Origin: JADJGC01 sp964576925
GTDB lineage: Bacteria; Zixibacteria; MSB-5A5; CAIYYT01
Assembly (NCBI GenBank): GCA_964576925.1
Contig: CAZNWJ010000009.1
Span: 62,001-126,000 of the forward strand
Length of the DNA stretch: 64,000 nucleotides
Reading direction: 5' to 3'
The position numbers were made by a program, and so were the translations under genes. The notes below the pieces were generated by a model, which was not told where the DNA came from, searched no databases, and saw only the letters and a program-made list of their open reading frames with translations. This document shows positions 1 through 9,000 of the stretch, in pieces; the stretch's first letter is position 1; each line of letters starts with the position of its first letter.

Positions 1-1114
1 GACCGAGGCGCCGACCGAAGAAAACGACCTCATCGTGACGTTTCAGCCGCGCCCGCACAATACCCATCAAGACGGCAAGAGTCGAGGTCTTGATCCCACC
101 GCCTGTGGAACCCGGCGAGGCGCCGATAAACATCAAGATCATGATTACGAATAACGTCGCTCCCGACATCGCGCCGATACTCAGCGTATTGAAACCTGCC
201 GTACGCGGCGATACCGATTGAAAGAGCGAACTGTAAATGCGCTCGGTCCAGCTCATGCCTGCCTGTACGTTATTGTATTCCAGAAGTCCGATCAGCACGG
301 CGCCCGCAACGATCAAGATCATCGAGGTCGTAATCACGATTCGCGAATGAGTCGAGAAGCGATAAGGCGGTTGCTTCCAATAACTCGTGCCGCGGATAAA
401 CCCGATGCGCTCCAGGAATAGCCGCCCGCGCGACTTGATGAATTGGAAGAGCTCAAGAAACGCGATGAAGCCGATTCCGCCGAGGACGATTAATCCCATA
501 ATCGTGAAATTCACCGTCGGGTTGCCGACATAGCGTTCGAGGTTGTCCGAATGAAGCGAAAAGCCGGCATTGCAAAACGCCGAGATTCCGTGAAAGATCG
601 ACGACCAGATCGCCTCATTGCTTGGCATGTCGCGCTCAAATCGCGAATAGAGCAGCAGTGCTCCGACCGCTTCGATAATGAGGCTGATACTCACCACCGT
701 CCACAATAAGCCGCGCGGACTTGTCTTGTTGGTCTTGCCCAGACTCTGAGAAAGCAATGCCGAATCCCGCAGCGACAAGCGGCCGGCAAAGATATATAGC
801 AGAAATGTCGAGAAGGTCATGATTCCGATCCCGCCCAACTGCATCGCCAGCAAGATCACGAATTGACCGGTGCTGGTAAAGTAGGTGCCGGTATCGACCA
901 CCGTCAATCCGGTTACGCAGGTCGCGGAAGTAATCGTAAACAGCGCGTCAATGAAGCTGATTGACCCCATCGTTGTGCATTGAGGCAGCATGAGAATCAA
1001 GGTCATCAAAAGGATGAACCCGGCAAAACTCAGCGCGAGCAGCTTCTCCGGCGCCAACCGCTTGAGCGGCTTAAACGACACGTTTATCGGGCGTGTCAAC
1101 TGTATCCTTGCCAT
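1..1114 (-). CDS. TrkH/KtrB-family potassium channel subunit, C-terminus cut by window edge
   Basis: The minus strand is open from an ATG at 1114 to the window start, giving 371 residues without a stop. The translation is an integral membrane protein with the repeated pore-loop pattern of the Trk/Ktr/HKT superfamily: CVTGLTVVDTGTYF (first P-loop), AFCNAGFSLHSDN (second), SPRTAGFNT (third) and GASPGSTGGGIKTST (fourth). The glycines of the selectivity filter are present in all four. Members take up K+ (with Na+ or H+) across the inner membrane together with a cytoplasmic RCK/TrkA subunit, which would be encoded to the left, outside the window. The family is clear; TrkH versus KtrB is not resolved by reading alone. 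Confidence 0.93.
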   Translation of the reverse strand, partial: MARIQLTRPINVSFKPLKRLAPEKLLALSFAGFILLMTLILMLPQCTTMGSISFIDALFTITSATCVTGLTVVDTGTYFTSTGQFVILLAMQLGGIGIMTFSTFLLYIFAGRLSLRDSALLSQSLGKTNKTSPRGLLWTVVSISLIIEAVGALLLYSRFERDMPSNEAIWSSIFHGISAFCNAGFSLHSDNLERYVGNPTVNFTIMGLIVLGGIGFIAFLELFQFIKSRGRLFLERIGFIRGTSYWKQPPYRFSTHSRIVITTSMILIVAGAVLIGLLEYNNVQAGMSWTERIYSSLFQSVSPRTAGFNTLSIGAMSGATLFVIMILMFIGASPGSTGGGIKTSTLAVLMGIVRARLKRHDEVVFFGRRLG

Positions 1115-1449
1115 AATCGCTGAAGATTAAACAGTGTGATTACGGCAAAGGCAAATGAATTCGAACGACCGCACGATCTACCGCTACCTCGGTGCCCCAT
1201 CGCTTGCGGTGGGTGTTGCTGCGGAACGTAGGTCACATTCCAGATGTCTATTTCATAACCGGTAGCCCACCCGGAGCGCAGCGAAGGGTGGGGCTTGTCC
1301 GTGGTTCAGAGCAGCAACGGAATGGACAACGGTAGGTCGAATCCCTGTGTTCCATCTCACGCGCGGTCGAAACCACTCAGTCGGCAGTGGTATTGTGACC
1401 ACAGCGGTATTAGTGGTCTCGACCTACAAACTCATGGGTACGATTCCCT
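1115..1449. other. Intergenic stretch between trkH-like and M29 genes, with two short repeats
   Basis: No credible gene is seen. The stretch holds one copy of a palindromic GTGCCCC...GGTGGG element at 1191-1213, related to the array at 47558-47667. It also holds one copy of a GGTAGCCCACCC...GGGTGGGGC inverted repeat at 1261-1294, also found at 14261-14294 and 48895-48928. Confidence 0.6.
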
Positions 1450-2562
1450 CTACTCCCCAAACCCCGGCACGAAGTTGCCGTTCTTGTAGATCACTTCCCC
1501 GTCGCCGATGATTTCGCCGCCGTTGCGCAGATTGCACACCATGTCCCAATGCAGACCCGATTGATTCGTGCCGCCGGCTTCGTAAATCGAGTTACCGACT
1601 GCCAGATGACACGTGCCGCCGATCTTCTCGTCGAAGAGAATGTTCTTCGAGAAAGTCTGGATATGGTAGTTGGTTCCGATCGCAAACTCACCGACCCGCT
1701 TGGCGCCTTCGTCCATCTCCAGCATCTTGCGCAGGTACTCGACATTCTTGTCGGCGCTAAAGTCAGTCACGACGCCGTCCTTAAAATGCAGCCGGACATT
1801 CTCCACTTCGCGTCCGCCGTAACAGGCTGGATACGTGTACGTGATCACGCCGTTGGTCGAGTCTTCCAGAGGAGATGTAAACACCTCCCCATCCGGGAAA
1901 TTCTCTTTGCCGTCGCAGTTGATCCACTTGCGCCCGGCGACCTTCATCTTCAGGTCGGTATCGGCGCTTTTGACATGAATTTCCGAGAGCTTGTTTAAGC
2001 GCTCGCACAGCTTCGCCTGCTGGGCCGAAATCTTCAACCAGTGACTCACCGGATCGTCCGTGTCACAGTATCCCGCCGAGTAAACGAAATCCTCGAAATC
2101 GGTCAGCGACTTGGCGGCCTCCTGCGCATCCGCAGCCCCCGGATACAGCGTCCCGCACCAACGCAGCGAGCCGTCGGCTACGCGATTGAAGAAGATTTGG
2201 AGGTAATCCTTGCGTGAGGCCTGCGTCTTGGCCTGCCGCTGGGGATCGATATTGCTCATGAATTTGGTATTTTCGGAACACCACACGTGCAGATAGGCGT
2301 CAATTTGCCTGACCTCTTCCTTGTCGAGCGAATGCATAAACGTAAGTTGCTCTTCGTTTGCTTCCTTGAAGAATGTCTCCGAGAGCGTTTCGCTCGAAAA
2401 CCGCACAAAAGGATGAGCGCCCTTGCGCAGCGCCAGCCGGTAGACCTCGCGAATCAGCGGCAGCGCCTGGTACGGCCCGCGAATCTGGAAATAGTCGCCC
2501 TTCTTAATCGACAGCGAGTAGTCGACCATGACACTCGCCAGCTTACCTACCCGTGGATCCAT
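1450..2562 (-). CDS. M29 family metallo-aminopeptidase (AmpS/PepS type)
   Basis: 370 residues, somewhat shorter than the roughly 400-410 usual in the family. The two-metal site of M29 peptidases can be read off: E226 (DGEVFTSP), E292 (GEFAIG), H319 (GGTCHLAVG), Y327, and H338/D340 (SGLHWD). These line up in order with the known ligands of AmpS and AmpT. The enzyme should release N-terminal amino acids from peptides in the cytoplasm using Co2+ or Zn2+. The start ATG follows a weak ribosome site (GAGGTGAAC). It is divergent from the S41 protease gene to the right and shows no operon partner. Confidence 0.93.
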   Translation of the reverse strand: MDPRVGKLASVMVDYSLSIKKGDYFQIRGPYQALPLIREVYRLALRKGAHPFVRFSSETLSETFFKEANEEQLTFMHSLDKEEVRQIDAYLHVWCSENTKFMSNIDPQRQAKTQASRKDYLQIFFNRVADGSLRWCGTLYPGAADAQEAAKSLTDFEDFVYSAGYCDTDDPVSHWLKISAQQAKLCERLNKLSEIHVKSADTDLKMKVAGRKWINCDGKENFPDGEVFTSPLEDSTNGVITYTYPACYGGREVENVRLHFKDGVVTDFSADKNVEYLRKMLEMDEGAKRVGEFAIGTNYHIQTFSKNILFDEKIGGTCHLAVGNSIYEAGGTNQSGLHWDMVCNLRNGGEIIGDGEVIYKNGNFVPGFGE

Positions 2563-3048
2563 TGTTCACCTCAATCGAAACAGATTATTGCGATTCACAT
2601 AGGTCCGAACTCCCGTGGTTCGGACTGATTTCCCATTCTACCCGATCATACCTATAGGTCAAGAGCGTGCAATATATTGGACGAATCCTGCAAGTCAAAT
2701 CACTCGAATTGCTTCCCCGCCCTGGATTCCGTTCACGACAAGCTTGCGTACGGGTTTTAAACTGCGCAGTTTCAGATACTTACTGCTTTGTTGAAGAATC
2801 ATCCCGATTCGGCATGATTTTGACACTATTGTTGTCCGGCAAAGTGGCTTTAGGTGAATTTAGGTCAAAATCAGTGTCATTTGCCGGTAAACGGAATCGG
2901 AATCGAACCATGAAACAAAACGCGGTGTATAAGCGTTGTAAATGAAGAGGATAGCAGGCCACGTTTAATCCAGCACTCGCCGGCCCGAAGCAGAAAATGT
3001 ACCATAGTGGAGATAAAATCATGCGACCACATCACGGAGGAACAACCC
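2563..3048. other. Divergent intergenic region, no gene seen
   Basis: This stretch separates the outward-facing M29 and S41 genes and must hold both promoters. I could not assign a convincing -35/-10 pair. No repeats of the families found elsewhere in the window are visible here. A GTG at 3007 in frame with the S41 gene is not preferred as a start because a strong ribosome site sits downstream of it. Confidence 0.4.
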
Positions 3049-4848
3049 ATGAAAACTGAGTTGCGCGTCCGCATCTACGCACTCATGCTCGCGATTGTCG
3101 CGATGAGCGTCATTTGGATTGTCGGATCGGGCGATGCCGCTCAGTCCACGCTCCAGAACGTCGTCTATGGCAATAACGTCTACGCGCAGGCAACGACCGG
3201 CAGTCCCAAAACTGCCGAGAATGCACCCTCGCAACGCCACTCGATCGCTTATTACACCAAGATGATGGCCGACATTGCCTACCGCATCCATTCGCGCTAC
3301 ATGGAAGATGTCGATCCGGAGAGCCTGATTGAGGCTGGTATCGAGGGCATGCTGTCTAATCTGGACCCCTACAGCGTCGTGCTCAAGCCGAAGTCGTATG
3401 AGTCGCTGATGGAGAATACTCACGGCAAATACGAGGGCGTCGGGATGCAGATCGATCTCCGCGACGAACGCGTGACGATTATCGCCCCGATGGAGGGCAC
3501 TCCCGCCTGGCGGATGGGCTTCCGCGCCGGCGACAAGATCATGAAGATTGACACCGTTTCGACCGAGGGTATGAAGACCGACGAGGCTGCCAACCTGATG
3601 CGCGGCCCGGCAGGTTCCAAGGTCAAGCTGACGATTCAGCGCCCCGGTATCGACTACCCCCTGGAGTATGACGTTGAACGCGCGGTCATCGAACTTCATT
3701 CCGTGCGCTATTACGGCATGGTTCAGCCCGGCATCGGCTACGTCCGCATCGACAAGTTTGCGGAAACCACGACGGACGAACTTAAAGCCGCGATTCTCGA
3801 CATGAAGGAAAACATGGGGATGGAGTCGCTGGTATTTGATCTCCGCTCTAATGGCGGCGGCCTGCTCGATCAGGCGATCACCGTTGCCAACCTGTTCCTG
3901 CCGAAAGACAAGTTGATTGTATACACTCAAGGCAAGTATCCGACTTCACAGTCCAAGTACTTCTCGAAGGAAGAGCCGATCTTCCCGGACGGCGATCTCG
4001 TCGTTCTGGTGAATGGCGGTACGGCCTCGGCATCTGAAATCGTCTCGGGTGCTCTGCAGGATTGGGATCGCGGCGTGGTCGTTGGCAACACGACCTTCGG
4101 CAAAGGACTTGTCCAGCAGATCTTCGGCGGCCAAAACGGCGAAACCGCGCTCAAACTGACGACCGCCAAATACTATATCCCTTCCGGCCGCTGTATTCAG
4201 AAGCCGGAACGCGCCAAGAAGAACTGGCATCCGGAAACCGAGGAAGAGATCACGCTCGAAGAGAAGAGTGATGAAGCGACCGGAGGCGAAGTCTATCAGA
4301 CCGCCGGTGGACGGCGCGTGGTCGGCGGCGGCGGTGTGATTCCTGATGTTATCGTCGAAGACGAAACCTGGAAGCCGATCGAATACAATTTGGTCCGCAA
4401 GAACATGTTCTTCGAATTCGCGATCGATTACACGACCGCGCACAAGAACTTCCCAAAGAACTTCGAAGTCACCGACCAGATCGTTGCCGATTTCCGGAAG
4501 TATATCAAGGATAAGAATTTCGATTACAAGACGGCGCTGGAGCTCGACCTCGAAAAGTTCGAGGAAACCGCGAAGGAGATGAAGAAGGAAAATCTCTTTG
4601 CGGCCGATGTCGCCCAGATGAAGGCGTTAATCGAAGCCGAAAAGGCGAAGGACTTCGACGAATCGCTGCCGTATATCAAGCAGTCAATCAAGCGCGAGAT
4701 CCTGCGCAAGGAATTTGGCGAGAAGGGTATATACGAGGAGATCACCCTCAAAGAAGACCCGCACGTCAAGCAGGCTCTCGAGCTGCTCAAAGACAAGACC
4801 AAGTACGGCACGTTGCTGAAACCTGTGGCGAAGAAGGACCAGGGCTAA
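3049..4848 (+). CDS. S41 family C-terminal processing peptidase (first of two tandem paralogues)
   Basis: 599 residues from the ATG at 3049, preceded by ACGGAGGAAC; an upstream in-frame GTG at 3007 lacks such a site. An N-terminal membrane anchor or signal (LMLAIVAMSVIWIVG) is followed by a CTP N-domain, a PDZ domain (YEGVGMQIDL ... GFRAGDKIMKI) and the S41 core. The catalytic serine is S327 in GGTASASEI and the general-base lysine is K352 in TTFGKGLVQ, 25 residues apart as in CtpB and D1 processing protease. A long charged C-terminal extension (about residues 430-599) resembles Prc/Tsp-type tails. It is probably a periplasmic protease trimming C-termini of envelope proteins. A hairpin terminator follows. 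Confidence 0.95.
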   Translation: MKTELRVRIYALMLAIVAMSVIWIVGSGDAAQSTLQNVVYGNNVYAQATTGSPKTAENAPSQRHSIAYYTKMMADIAYRIHSRYMEDVDPESLIEAGIEGMLSNLDPYSVVLKPKSYESLMENTHGKYEGVGMQIDLRDERVTIIAPMEGTPAWRMGFRAGDKIMKIDTVSTEGMKTDEAANLMRGPAGSKVKLTIQRPGIDYPLEYDVERAVIELHSVRYYGMVQPGIGYVRIDKFAETTTDELKAAILDMKENMGMESLVFDLRSNGGGLLDQAITVANLFLPKDKLIVYTQGKYPTSQSKYFSKEEPIFPDGDLVVLVNGGTASASEIVSGALQDWDRGVVVGNTTFGKGLVQQIFGGQNGETALKLTTAKYYIPSGRCIQKPERAKKNWHPETEEEITLEEKSDEATGGEVYQTAGGRRVVGGGGVIPDVIVEDETWKPIEYNLVRKNMFFEFAIDYTTAHKNFPKNFEVTDQIVADFRKYIKDKNFDYKTALELDLEKFEETAKEMKKENLFAADVAQMKALIEAEKAKDFDESLPYIKQSIKREILRKEFGEKGIYEEITLKEDPHVKQALELLKDKTKYGTLLKPVAKKDQG

Positions 4849-4882
4849 AGCGCCGCAGCCGAGAGAGTGACTGCTGCAAGTC

Positions 4883-4917
4883 AAGGGCGGCCGCTATCGC
4901 GGCCGCCCTTTCTTTTT
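4883..4917 (+). terminator. Rho-independent terminator after first S41 protease
   Basis: A perfect 12-bp stem (AAGGGCGGCCGC, loop TATC, GCGGCCGCCCTT) is followed by TCTTTTT. It lies 34 bases after the stop codon of the first S41 gene and separates it from the paralogue downstream. Confidence 0.9.
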
Positions 4918-4994
4918 GTGCCGGGCGTTTTCTCGATTTGACAGCGAACCTTTAACTTCTAAATTCGACGGTAGTACACATGGAGGTGGATCAA

Positions 4995-6659
4995 TTGGGT
5001 CGACTTAAAACCGCAATCATTGTTACCCTGATCGCGCTGGCCGGCGCTTCACTCGCCTGGCAGGCCCTGGCACAATCGACGACGAAATCAAAACCCGCCA
5101 GGGAGCGCTCGATCGCCTATTGGAGCAAGCTTCTCTCGGACATGGCGCTCTCGATCCGCGAGAGCTACATGGAGGAAGTCGGCAGCGACCAGTTGTTTAA
5201 CGATGCCGCCGACGGCATGCTCTCGAACCTCGACCCGTACAGCGTCTTGATGTCCACCGAAGATTACAACTCACTCAAGGAAAGCACGGCCGGGCGCTAC
5301 GAAGGGATTGGCATCGATATTGACGTCCGGAACGGCGACGTCACGGTTATTGCCCCGCTGGAGGGCACCCCGGCGGCCCGTCTCGGCTTCCGCCCGGGCG
5401 ACCGGATCGTCAAAATCGATGGCATTGCGACTGCCGCCCTCAATAACGCCGAAATCAACCGACTGGTGCGCGGCAAAGCGGGCTCGCGTGTCAAGCTCAC
5501 CGTCGAGCGCCCCGGGTTTGATTTCCCAATGGACTACTGGGTCGAGCGCGCCGTAATCGAAGTCCACCCTGTCCGCTTCGCCGGAATGGTCAGCCCGACG
5601 ACCGGCTATGTCCGCATCGCCAAGTTCGGCGAAGGTACCGATATCGAAATGCGTGAAGCCCTCCGAAGCCTGCAAGACAAGGGACTCAAATCGCTAATTC
5701 TTGACCTGCGTTCCAACGGCGGAGGCTTGCTCGATCAGGCGGTCGCGACCGCCAACCTCTTCCTCCCAAAAGATCGGCTCATCGTCTACACCCAGGGGAA
5801 GTCCGCCGCAGCGCTGCGACGCTACGAGACTCCGAGTGAACCGCTCTTCCCTTCGGGTGAACTTGTCGTCCTGGTCGACTCCGGGACCGCCTCGGCCGCC
5901 GAGATCGTCGCCGGCGCCATTCAGGACTGGGATCGCGGCATCATCCTCGGCCACGCTACCTACGGCAAGGGACTAGTGCAGAACGTCTTCGAAATGCCGG
6001 GCGGCGGACACGCCTTGAAACTGACGACCTCGAAGTACTTCATACCTTCGGGCCGATCGATCCAACGTCCCGAACGATCGCACAAGAACGGCGAGATCTC
6101 TAGCGCCGATCTGAACAACCGCAAGGCGTACAAGACCAATAACGGTCGTCGCGTCTACGGCGGCGGAGGCATCGCCCCCGATGTCGCCTCTGTAGCCGAA
6201 CAGCTCAATCCGATCGAATTCAACCTGACGCGTGAAAACCTATTCTTCCAGTTCGCTGTTGGCTACGCGGCCAAGCATGACGGCGTCACGCGCGATTTCG
6301 TGGTCAGCGACGCGCTGCTGGAAGAATTTCGCCGCTACGTTGAGGGAAAGAGCTTTGCTTACGCAACGAATCTCGAACATCTGGTCAGCGAACTCGAAGC
6401 GACTGCCGACTCTGAGCGCAAAGCGGCTGTGCTCGCCAAGGACCTGCTATCGCTGCGGAGGGCGATCGAGCGCGAAAAGCAACATGATTTCGAAAGCTCG
6501 CGGGATTACATCCGGCAGATGCTCCGCCGCGAAATTCTCCATGCCAAATTCGGCGAGTCCGGCGTCTATGAGCAGATCATTACCCGCGAAGACCCGGTCG
6601 TTCTGCAAGCGCTCGCCCTGATCAAGGACCGCGGCAAGTACAACTCGCTACTAAAGTAG
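4995..6659 (+). CDS. S41 family C-terminal processing peptidase (second paralogue)
   Basis: 554 residues if translation begins at the TTG at 4995, which has GGAGGTGG six bases upstream. The in-frame ATG at 4980 has no ribosome site of its own and itself overlaps that sequence. Domains match the preceding gene: signal/anchor (TAIIVTLIALAGASLAWQALA), PDZ (YEGIGIDIDV ... GFRPGDRIVKI), and the S41 core with catalytic S300 (SGTASAAEI) and K325 (ATYGKGLVQ). The C-terminal extension is also shared. It is clearly a tandem duplication that has diverged, yet both copies keep intact catalytic dyads. Because a terminator lies between them it is probably transcribed on its own. Confidence 0.94.
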   Translation: MGRLKTAIIVTLIALAGASLAWQALAQSTTKSKPARERSIAYWSKLLSDMALSIRESYMEEVGSDQLFNDAADGMLSNLDPYSVLMSTEDYNSLKESTAGRYEGIGIDIDVRNGDVTVIAPLEGTPAARLGFRPGDRIVKIDGIATAALNNAEINRLVRGKAGSRVKLTVERPGFDFPMDYWVERAVIEVHPVRFAGMVSPTTGYVRIAKFGEGTDIEMREALRSLQDKGLKSLILDLRSNGGGLLDQAVATANLFLPKDRLIVYTQGKSAAALRRYETPSEPLFPSGELVVLVDSGTASAAEIVAGAIQDWDRGIILGHATYGKGLVQNVFEMPGGGHALKLTTSKYFIPSGRSIQRPERSHKNGEISSADLNNRKAYKTNNGRRVYGGGGIAPDVASVAEQLNPIEFNLTRENLFFQFAVGYAAKHDGVTRDFVVSDALLEEFRRYVEGKSFAYATNLEHLVSELEATADSERKAAVLAKDLLSLRRAIEREKQHDFESSRDYIRQMLRREILHAKFGESGVYEQIITREDPVVLQALALIKDRGKYNSLLK

Positions 6660-6696
6660 AATTGCTCCAATCGTTACTGCTTTGCAGTGCGGGCTC

Positions 6697-6852
6697 GTCA
6701 TTGCGCGAAGCAAAACGAACGACTCTCAATCCTTTGCGTGCTTCCTGCCGCCACGAAGCAATCTGCGCGCAGGCACGCCGTAGGGGTTGGGTCTGCCCAT
6801 CCAAGTTCATCCTCCACCGCAGGAACCGGGCAGGCAAACCCAGCCCCTACGC
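6697..6852 (+). repeat. Composite A+B intergenic repeat, copy 1
   Basis: Module A starts GTCATTGCGCGAAGC and ends CCACGAAGCAATCT. After a short GC-rich link ending GGCACGC, module B starts CGTAGGGGTTGGGTCTGCC and ends GGCAAACCCAGCCCCTACGC. The ends of module B are inverted repeats of each other. The same A-link-B order recurs at 6878-7028 and 13442-13593. Confidence 0.85.
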
Positions 6853-6877
6853 AAAAACGACCTCAGCACTTCGCACT

Positions 6878-7028
6878 GTCATTGCGAGAAGCGAACGACT
6901 CTCTAACTTACACGACGTGCACCGCCGCGACGAAGCAATCTACGCGCAGGCACACCGTAGGGGTCGGGTCTGCCTACCCAATATCATCCACGCTGTACAA
7001 TTCGGGGAGGCAAGCCCGGCCCCTACGC
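6878..7028 (+). repeat. Composite A+B intergenic repeat, copy 2
   Basis: It has the same structure as the copy at 6697-6852: GTCATTGCGAGAAGCGAACG ... CGACGAAGCAATCT, link ACGCGCAGGCACAC, then CGTAGGGGTCGGGTCTGCC ... GGCCCCTACGC. The middle parts of both modules differ from copy 1 while the ends are conserved, as expected of elements kept for their termini or fold. Confidence 0.85.
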
Positions 7029-7082
7029 AACCTTCTCCCCTCTTTCCTTGCACTTCAATTGCATTTCCCTACATTCCGTTTG

Positions 7083-7814
7083 ATGTACAAATCGATCGCG
7101 AAATATTACGACCTGCTCGGCTGGGACGAGTTTCACGCCATTGCCCTTCCCCGCCTCAAACCGCTGCTGCTTGAGAATCGGTCGCGCACCTACCTCGATC
7201 TGGCCTGCGGTACGGGAATGCTCGCCTGCAGCGTCGCCACGATGGGGCTCGAAGTGGTCGGGCTCGACAAGTCGCGCGACATGCTCAAGATGGCCGCGCA
7301 CCGGCTGCGTCTCCATCGCGGCACAAACAAGCCGACGATTATTTACGGCGACATGACCCGCTTCAATCTCCACCGGCAATTTGACGCCGTCGGCTGCTTC
7401 TTCGATGCCGCCAATCACATCGTCGACCCGGAGCGGTTCGAGATGTTTATCTCCTGCGCGGCCGCGCACGTCAAGTCGGGCGGTTTCTTTATGTTCGATG
7501 TCAACACGCCCATCGGCCTGAATTGCTGGGACGCCCTGCTCTTTACCCGCGAAGGACAACACGCCGTCATGATGAAAGGGGAATACGAGCGCAGCACGCG
7601 CCTGGCGTCGATCACGATTCACGGATTCGTGCGGCTCCCGGGCGGCAAGGTCGACAAGTTCCGTGAGACCTTCCACGAACGCGGTTATACTCATACCCAG
7701 ATCATGTCTTTGTTAAGGCGCAGCGGCTTCGGCAAGATCACCGCCGTACCGCAAAATCCGGAGCGAACTTTGCGCAATGCCCACCGCGTGTTTTACACCG
7801 CGTACAAGAGGTAG
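7083..7814 (+). CDS. Class I SAM-dependent methyltransferase
   Basis: 243 residues from the ATG at 7083, the first start after the repeat region. Residues 37-45 (YLDLACGTG) form the SAM-binding motif I. Then come VVGLDKSRDML (acidic residue binding the ribose) and FDAVGCFFDAANHI (motif IV region). The fold resembles the Methyltransf_25/31 group that acts on small molecules. The substrate cannot be told. It is the first gene of a closely spaced set leading into nucleoside salvage, with 16 bases to cytidine deaminase, but a link in function is not established. Confidence 0.85.
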   Translation: MYKSIAKYYDLLGWDEFHAIALPRLKPLLLENRSRTYLDLACGTGMLACSVATMGLEVVGLDKSRDMLKMAAHRLRLHRGTNKPTIIYGDMTRFNLHRQFDAVGCFFDAANHIVDPERFEMFISCAAAHVKSGGFFMFDVNTPIGLNCWDALLFTREGQHAVMMKGEYERSTRLASITIHGFVRLPGGKVDKFRETFHERGYTHTQIMSLLRRSGFGKITAVPQNPERTLRNAHRVFYTAYKR

Positions 7815-7830
7815 AGAAAGGCTGATAACC

Positions 7831-8238
7831 ATGTTGAAATTGACCGAAGCTGAACTCGTCGCCGCCGCCCAGGCGATGCTGCGCAACGCCTACGCCCCCT
7901 ATTCGCACTTTCGTGTCGGCGCCGCGCTCGAAACCAAGCGCTTTCTCTACACCGGCGCTAACGTTGAAAACCGCTCTTACGGCTTGACGATCTGCGCCGA
8001 ACGCACGGCCGTGGTCGCGGCAGTCACGAATCGGGAATTGAAGTTCCGGCGATTGGCTATCGCATCGGCGCAGGATGATTTTATCACGCCCTGCGGCGCC
8101 TGCCTGCAGGTCCTTTCCGAGTTCTGCGATGATCTGCCGATCCTGCTCATCAATCGCAGTGGCCGCGTGCGACGCTCATCTCTCAAAAAGCTCTATCCAG
8201 AACCATTTGTTTTCCGCCGCAAAACGGTAAAAAAGTGA
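7831..8238 (+). CDS. cdd: Cytidine deaminase
   Basis: 135 residues, the usual length of the homotetrameric class. The zinc site is complete: C55-A-E57 (TICAERTAV) and P-C88-G-A-C91 (TPCGACLQVL); E57 is the proton shuttle. It converts cytidine and deoxycytidine to uridine and deoxyuridine. The ATG at 7831 was chosen because upstream in-frame starts fall inside the methyltransferase gene. It is followed by deoC and a pyrimidine phosphorylase, a standard deoxyribonucleoside salvage set. Confidence 0.96.
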   Translation: MLKLTEAELVAAAQAMLRNAYAPYSHFRVGAALETKRFLYTGANVENRSYGLTICAERTAVVAAVTNRELKFRRLAIASAQDDFITPCGACLQVLSEFCDDLPILLINRSGRVRRSSLKKLYPEPFVFRRKTVKK

Positions 8239-8292
8239 TACACTCGTTTCCCGTGAGAGGTAACATTGTCAGCAGAGGAGGAGAGCTTATCA

Positions 8293-9000
8293 ATGTCTGA
8301 TCCCCAGCGCCGCGACGATTTTCGCGGCCGCATTCGAAACGATATCGACCTGGCCGGCTACATCGATGCGGCGTTGCTAAAGACCGAGGTTTCGCGCGCA
8401 GAAATCGAAGCTCTTTGTCGTGAAGCCGCTGAAATGCACTACAAGGCCGTCTTTGTCAATCCTGCCTTTACAGCGCTGTGTGCGCGGCTCCTCAAAGGTA
8501 GCGGCGCACGCGTCGGGTCGGTTGCCGGCTTTCCCCTCGGAGCCACGACAACTGAAGTCAAGGTCTACGAAGCCCAGGAAGGCGAAAACCACGGCGCCGA
8601 GGAGGTCGACATGGTCGCCAACGTCGGTGCAATCAAGTCGGCCGATTGGGCGCTTTTCGAAAAAGACGTCACGGGAGTGCGCAAGGCGCTGTCGCGGAAT
8701 ACCGTCCTGAAAGTTATTCTCGAGTGCACGCTCCTCACGAAAGACGAAAAAATCTCCGCCGCCACGATCGCGGCCGACTGCGGCGTTGACTTCGTCAAAA
8801 CCTCAACCGGCATGTTCGGGCAGGCAACCGTGGAGGACGTCGCGCTGTTGTTTGAGACTGTAGGCAACCGCACCGGCGTCAAGGCTTCCGGCGGAATCCG
8901 GACGCTGCAGCAGGCGCTGGCGATGATCGAGGCGGGAGCCTCGCGCATTGGCACCTCTTCCGGCGTGGTAATCCTTAACGAACTGCGCAGCCGCAAATGA
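8293..9000 (+). CDS. deoC: Deoxyribose-phosphate aldolase
   Basis: 235 residues from the ATG at 8293, which follows GAGGAGGAG; the earlier TTG at 8266 lies before that site. The class I aldolase residues are visible: Schiff-base K169 (DFVKTSTG), the second lysine K197 (GVKASGGIR) and D106 (EEVDMV). It splits 2-deoxyribose 5-phosphate into glyceraldehyde 3-phosphate and acetaldehyde, draining deoxyribose released by nucleoside phosphorolysis. Its stop overlaps the start of the phosphorylase gene (ATGA), so the two are probably translated together. Confidence 0.96.
   Translation: MSDPQRRDDFRGRIRNDIDLAGYIDAALLKTEVSRAEIEALCREAAEMHYKAVFVNPAFTALCARLLKGSGARVGSVAGFPLGATTTEVKVYEAQEGENHGAEEVDMVANVGAIKSADWALFEKDVTGVRKALSRNTVLKVILECTLLTKDEKISAATIAADCGVDFVKTSTGMFGQATVEDVALLFETVGNRTGVKASGGIRTLQQALAMIEAGASRIGTSSGVVILNELRSRK

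Larger units (their letters stand above)
6660..7082. other. Intergenic region filled by two composite repeat units
   Basis: The gap between the second S41 gene and the methyltransferase holds two copies of a composite A+B repeat (6697-6852 and 6878-7028) and nothing else recognisable. A reading frame that enters the methyltransferase gene from 6687 is an accident of the repeats and not part of the protein. Confidence 0.7.

Noticed and set aside
3019..3930. A 303-residue open frame on the minus strand
   Set aside because: It is the shadow of the first S41 protease, whose catalytic motifs lie on the plus strand.
4980..4994. ATG at 4980 as the start of the second S41 protease
   Set aside because: The best ribosome site GGAGGTGG lies inside these five codons and points to the TTG at 4995. 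The ATG is kept only as an alternative.
6687..7082. N-terminal extension of the methyltransferase by 132 residues
   Set aside because: The extension translates repeat DNA (twice the same peptide pattern) and has no place in the family; the ATG at 7083 gives a normal methyltransferase start.
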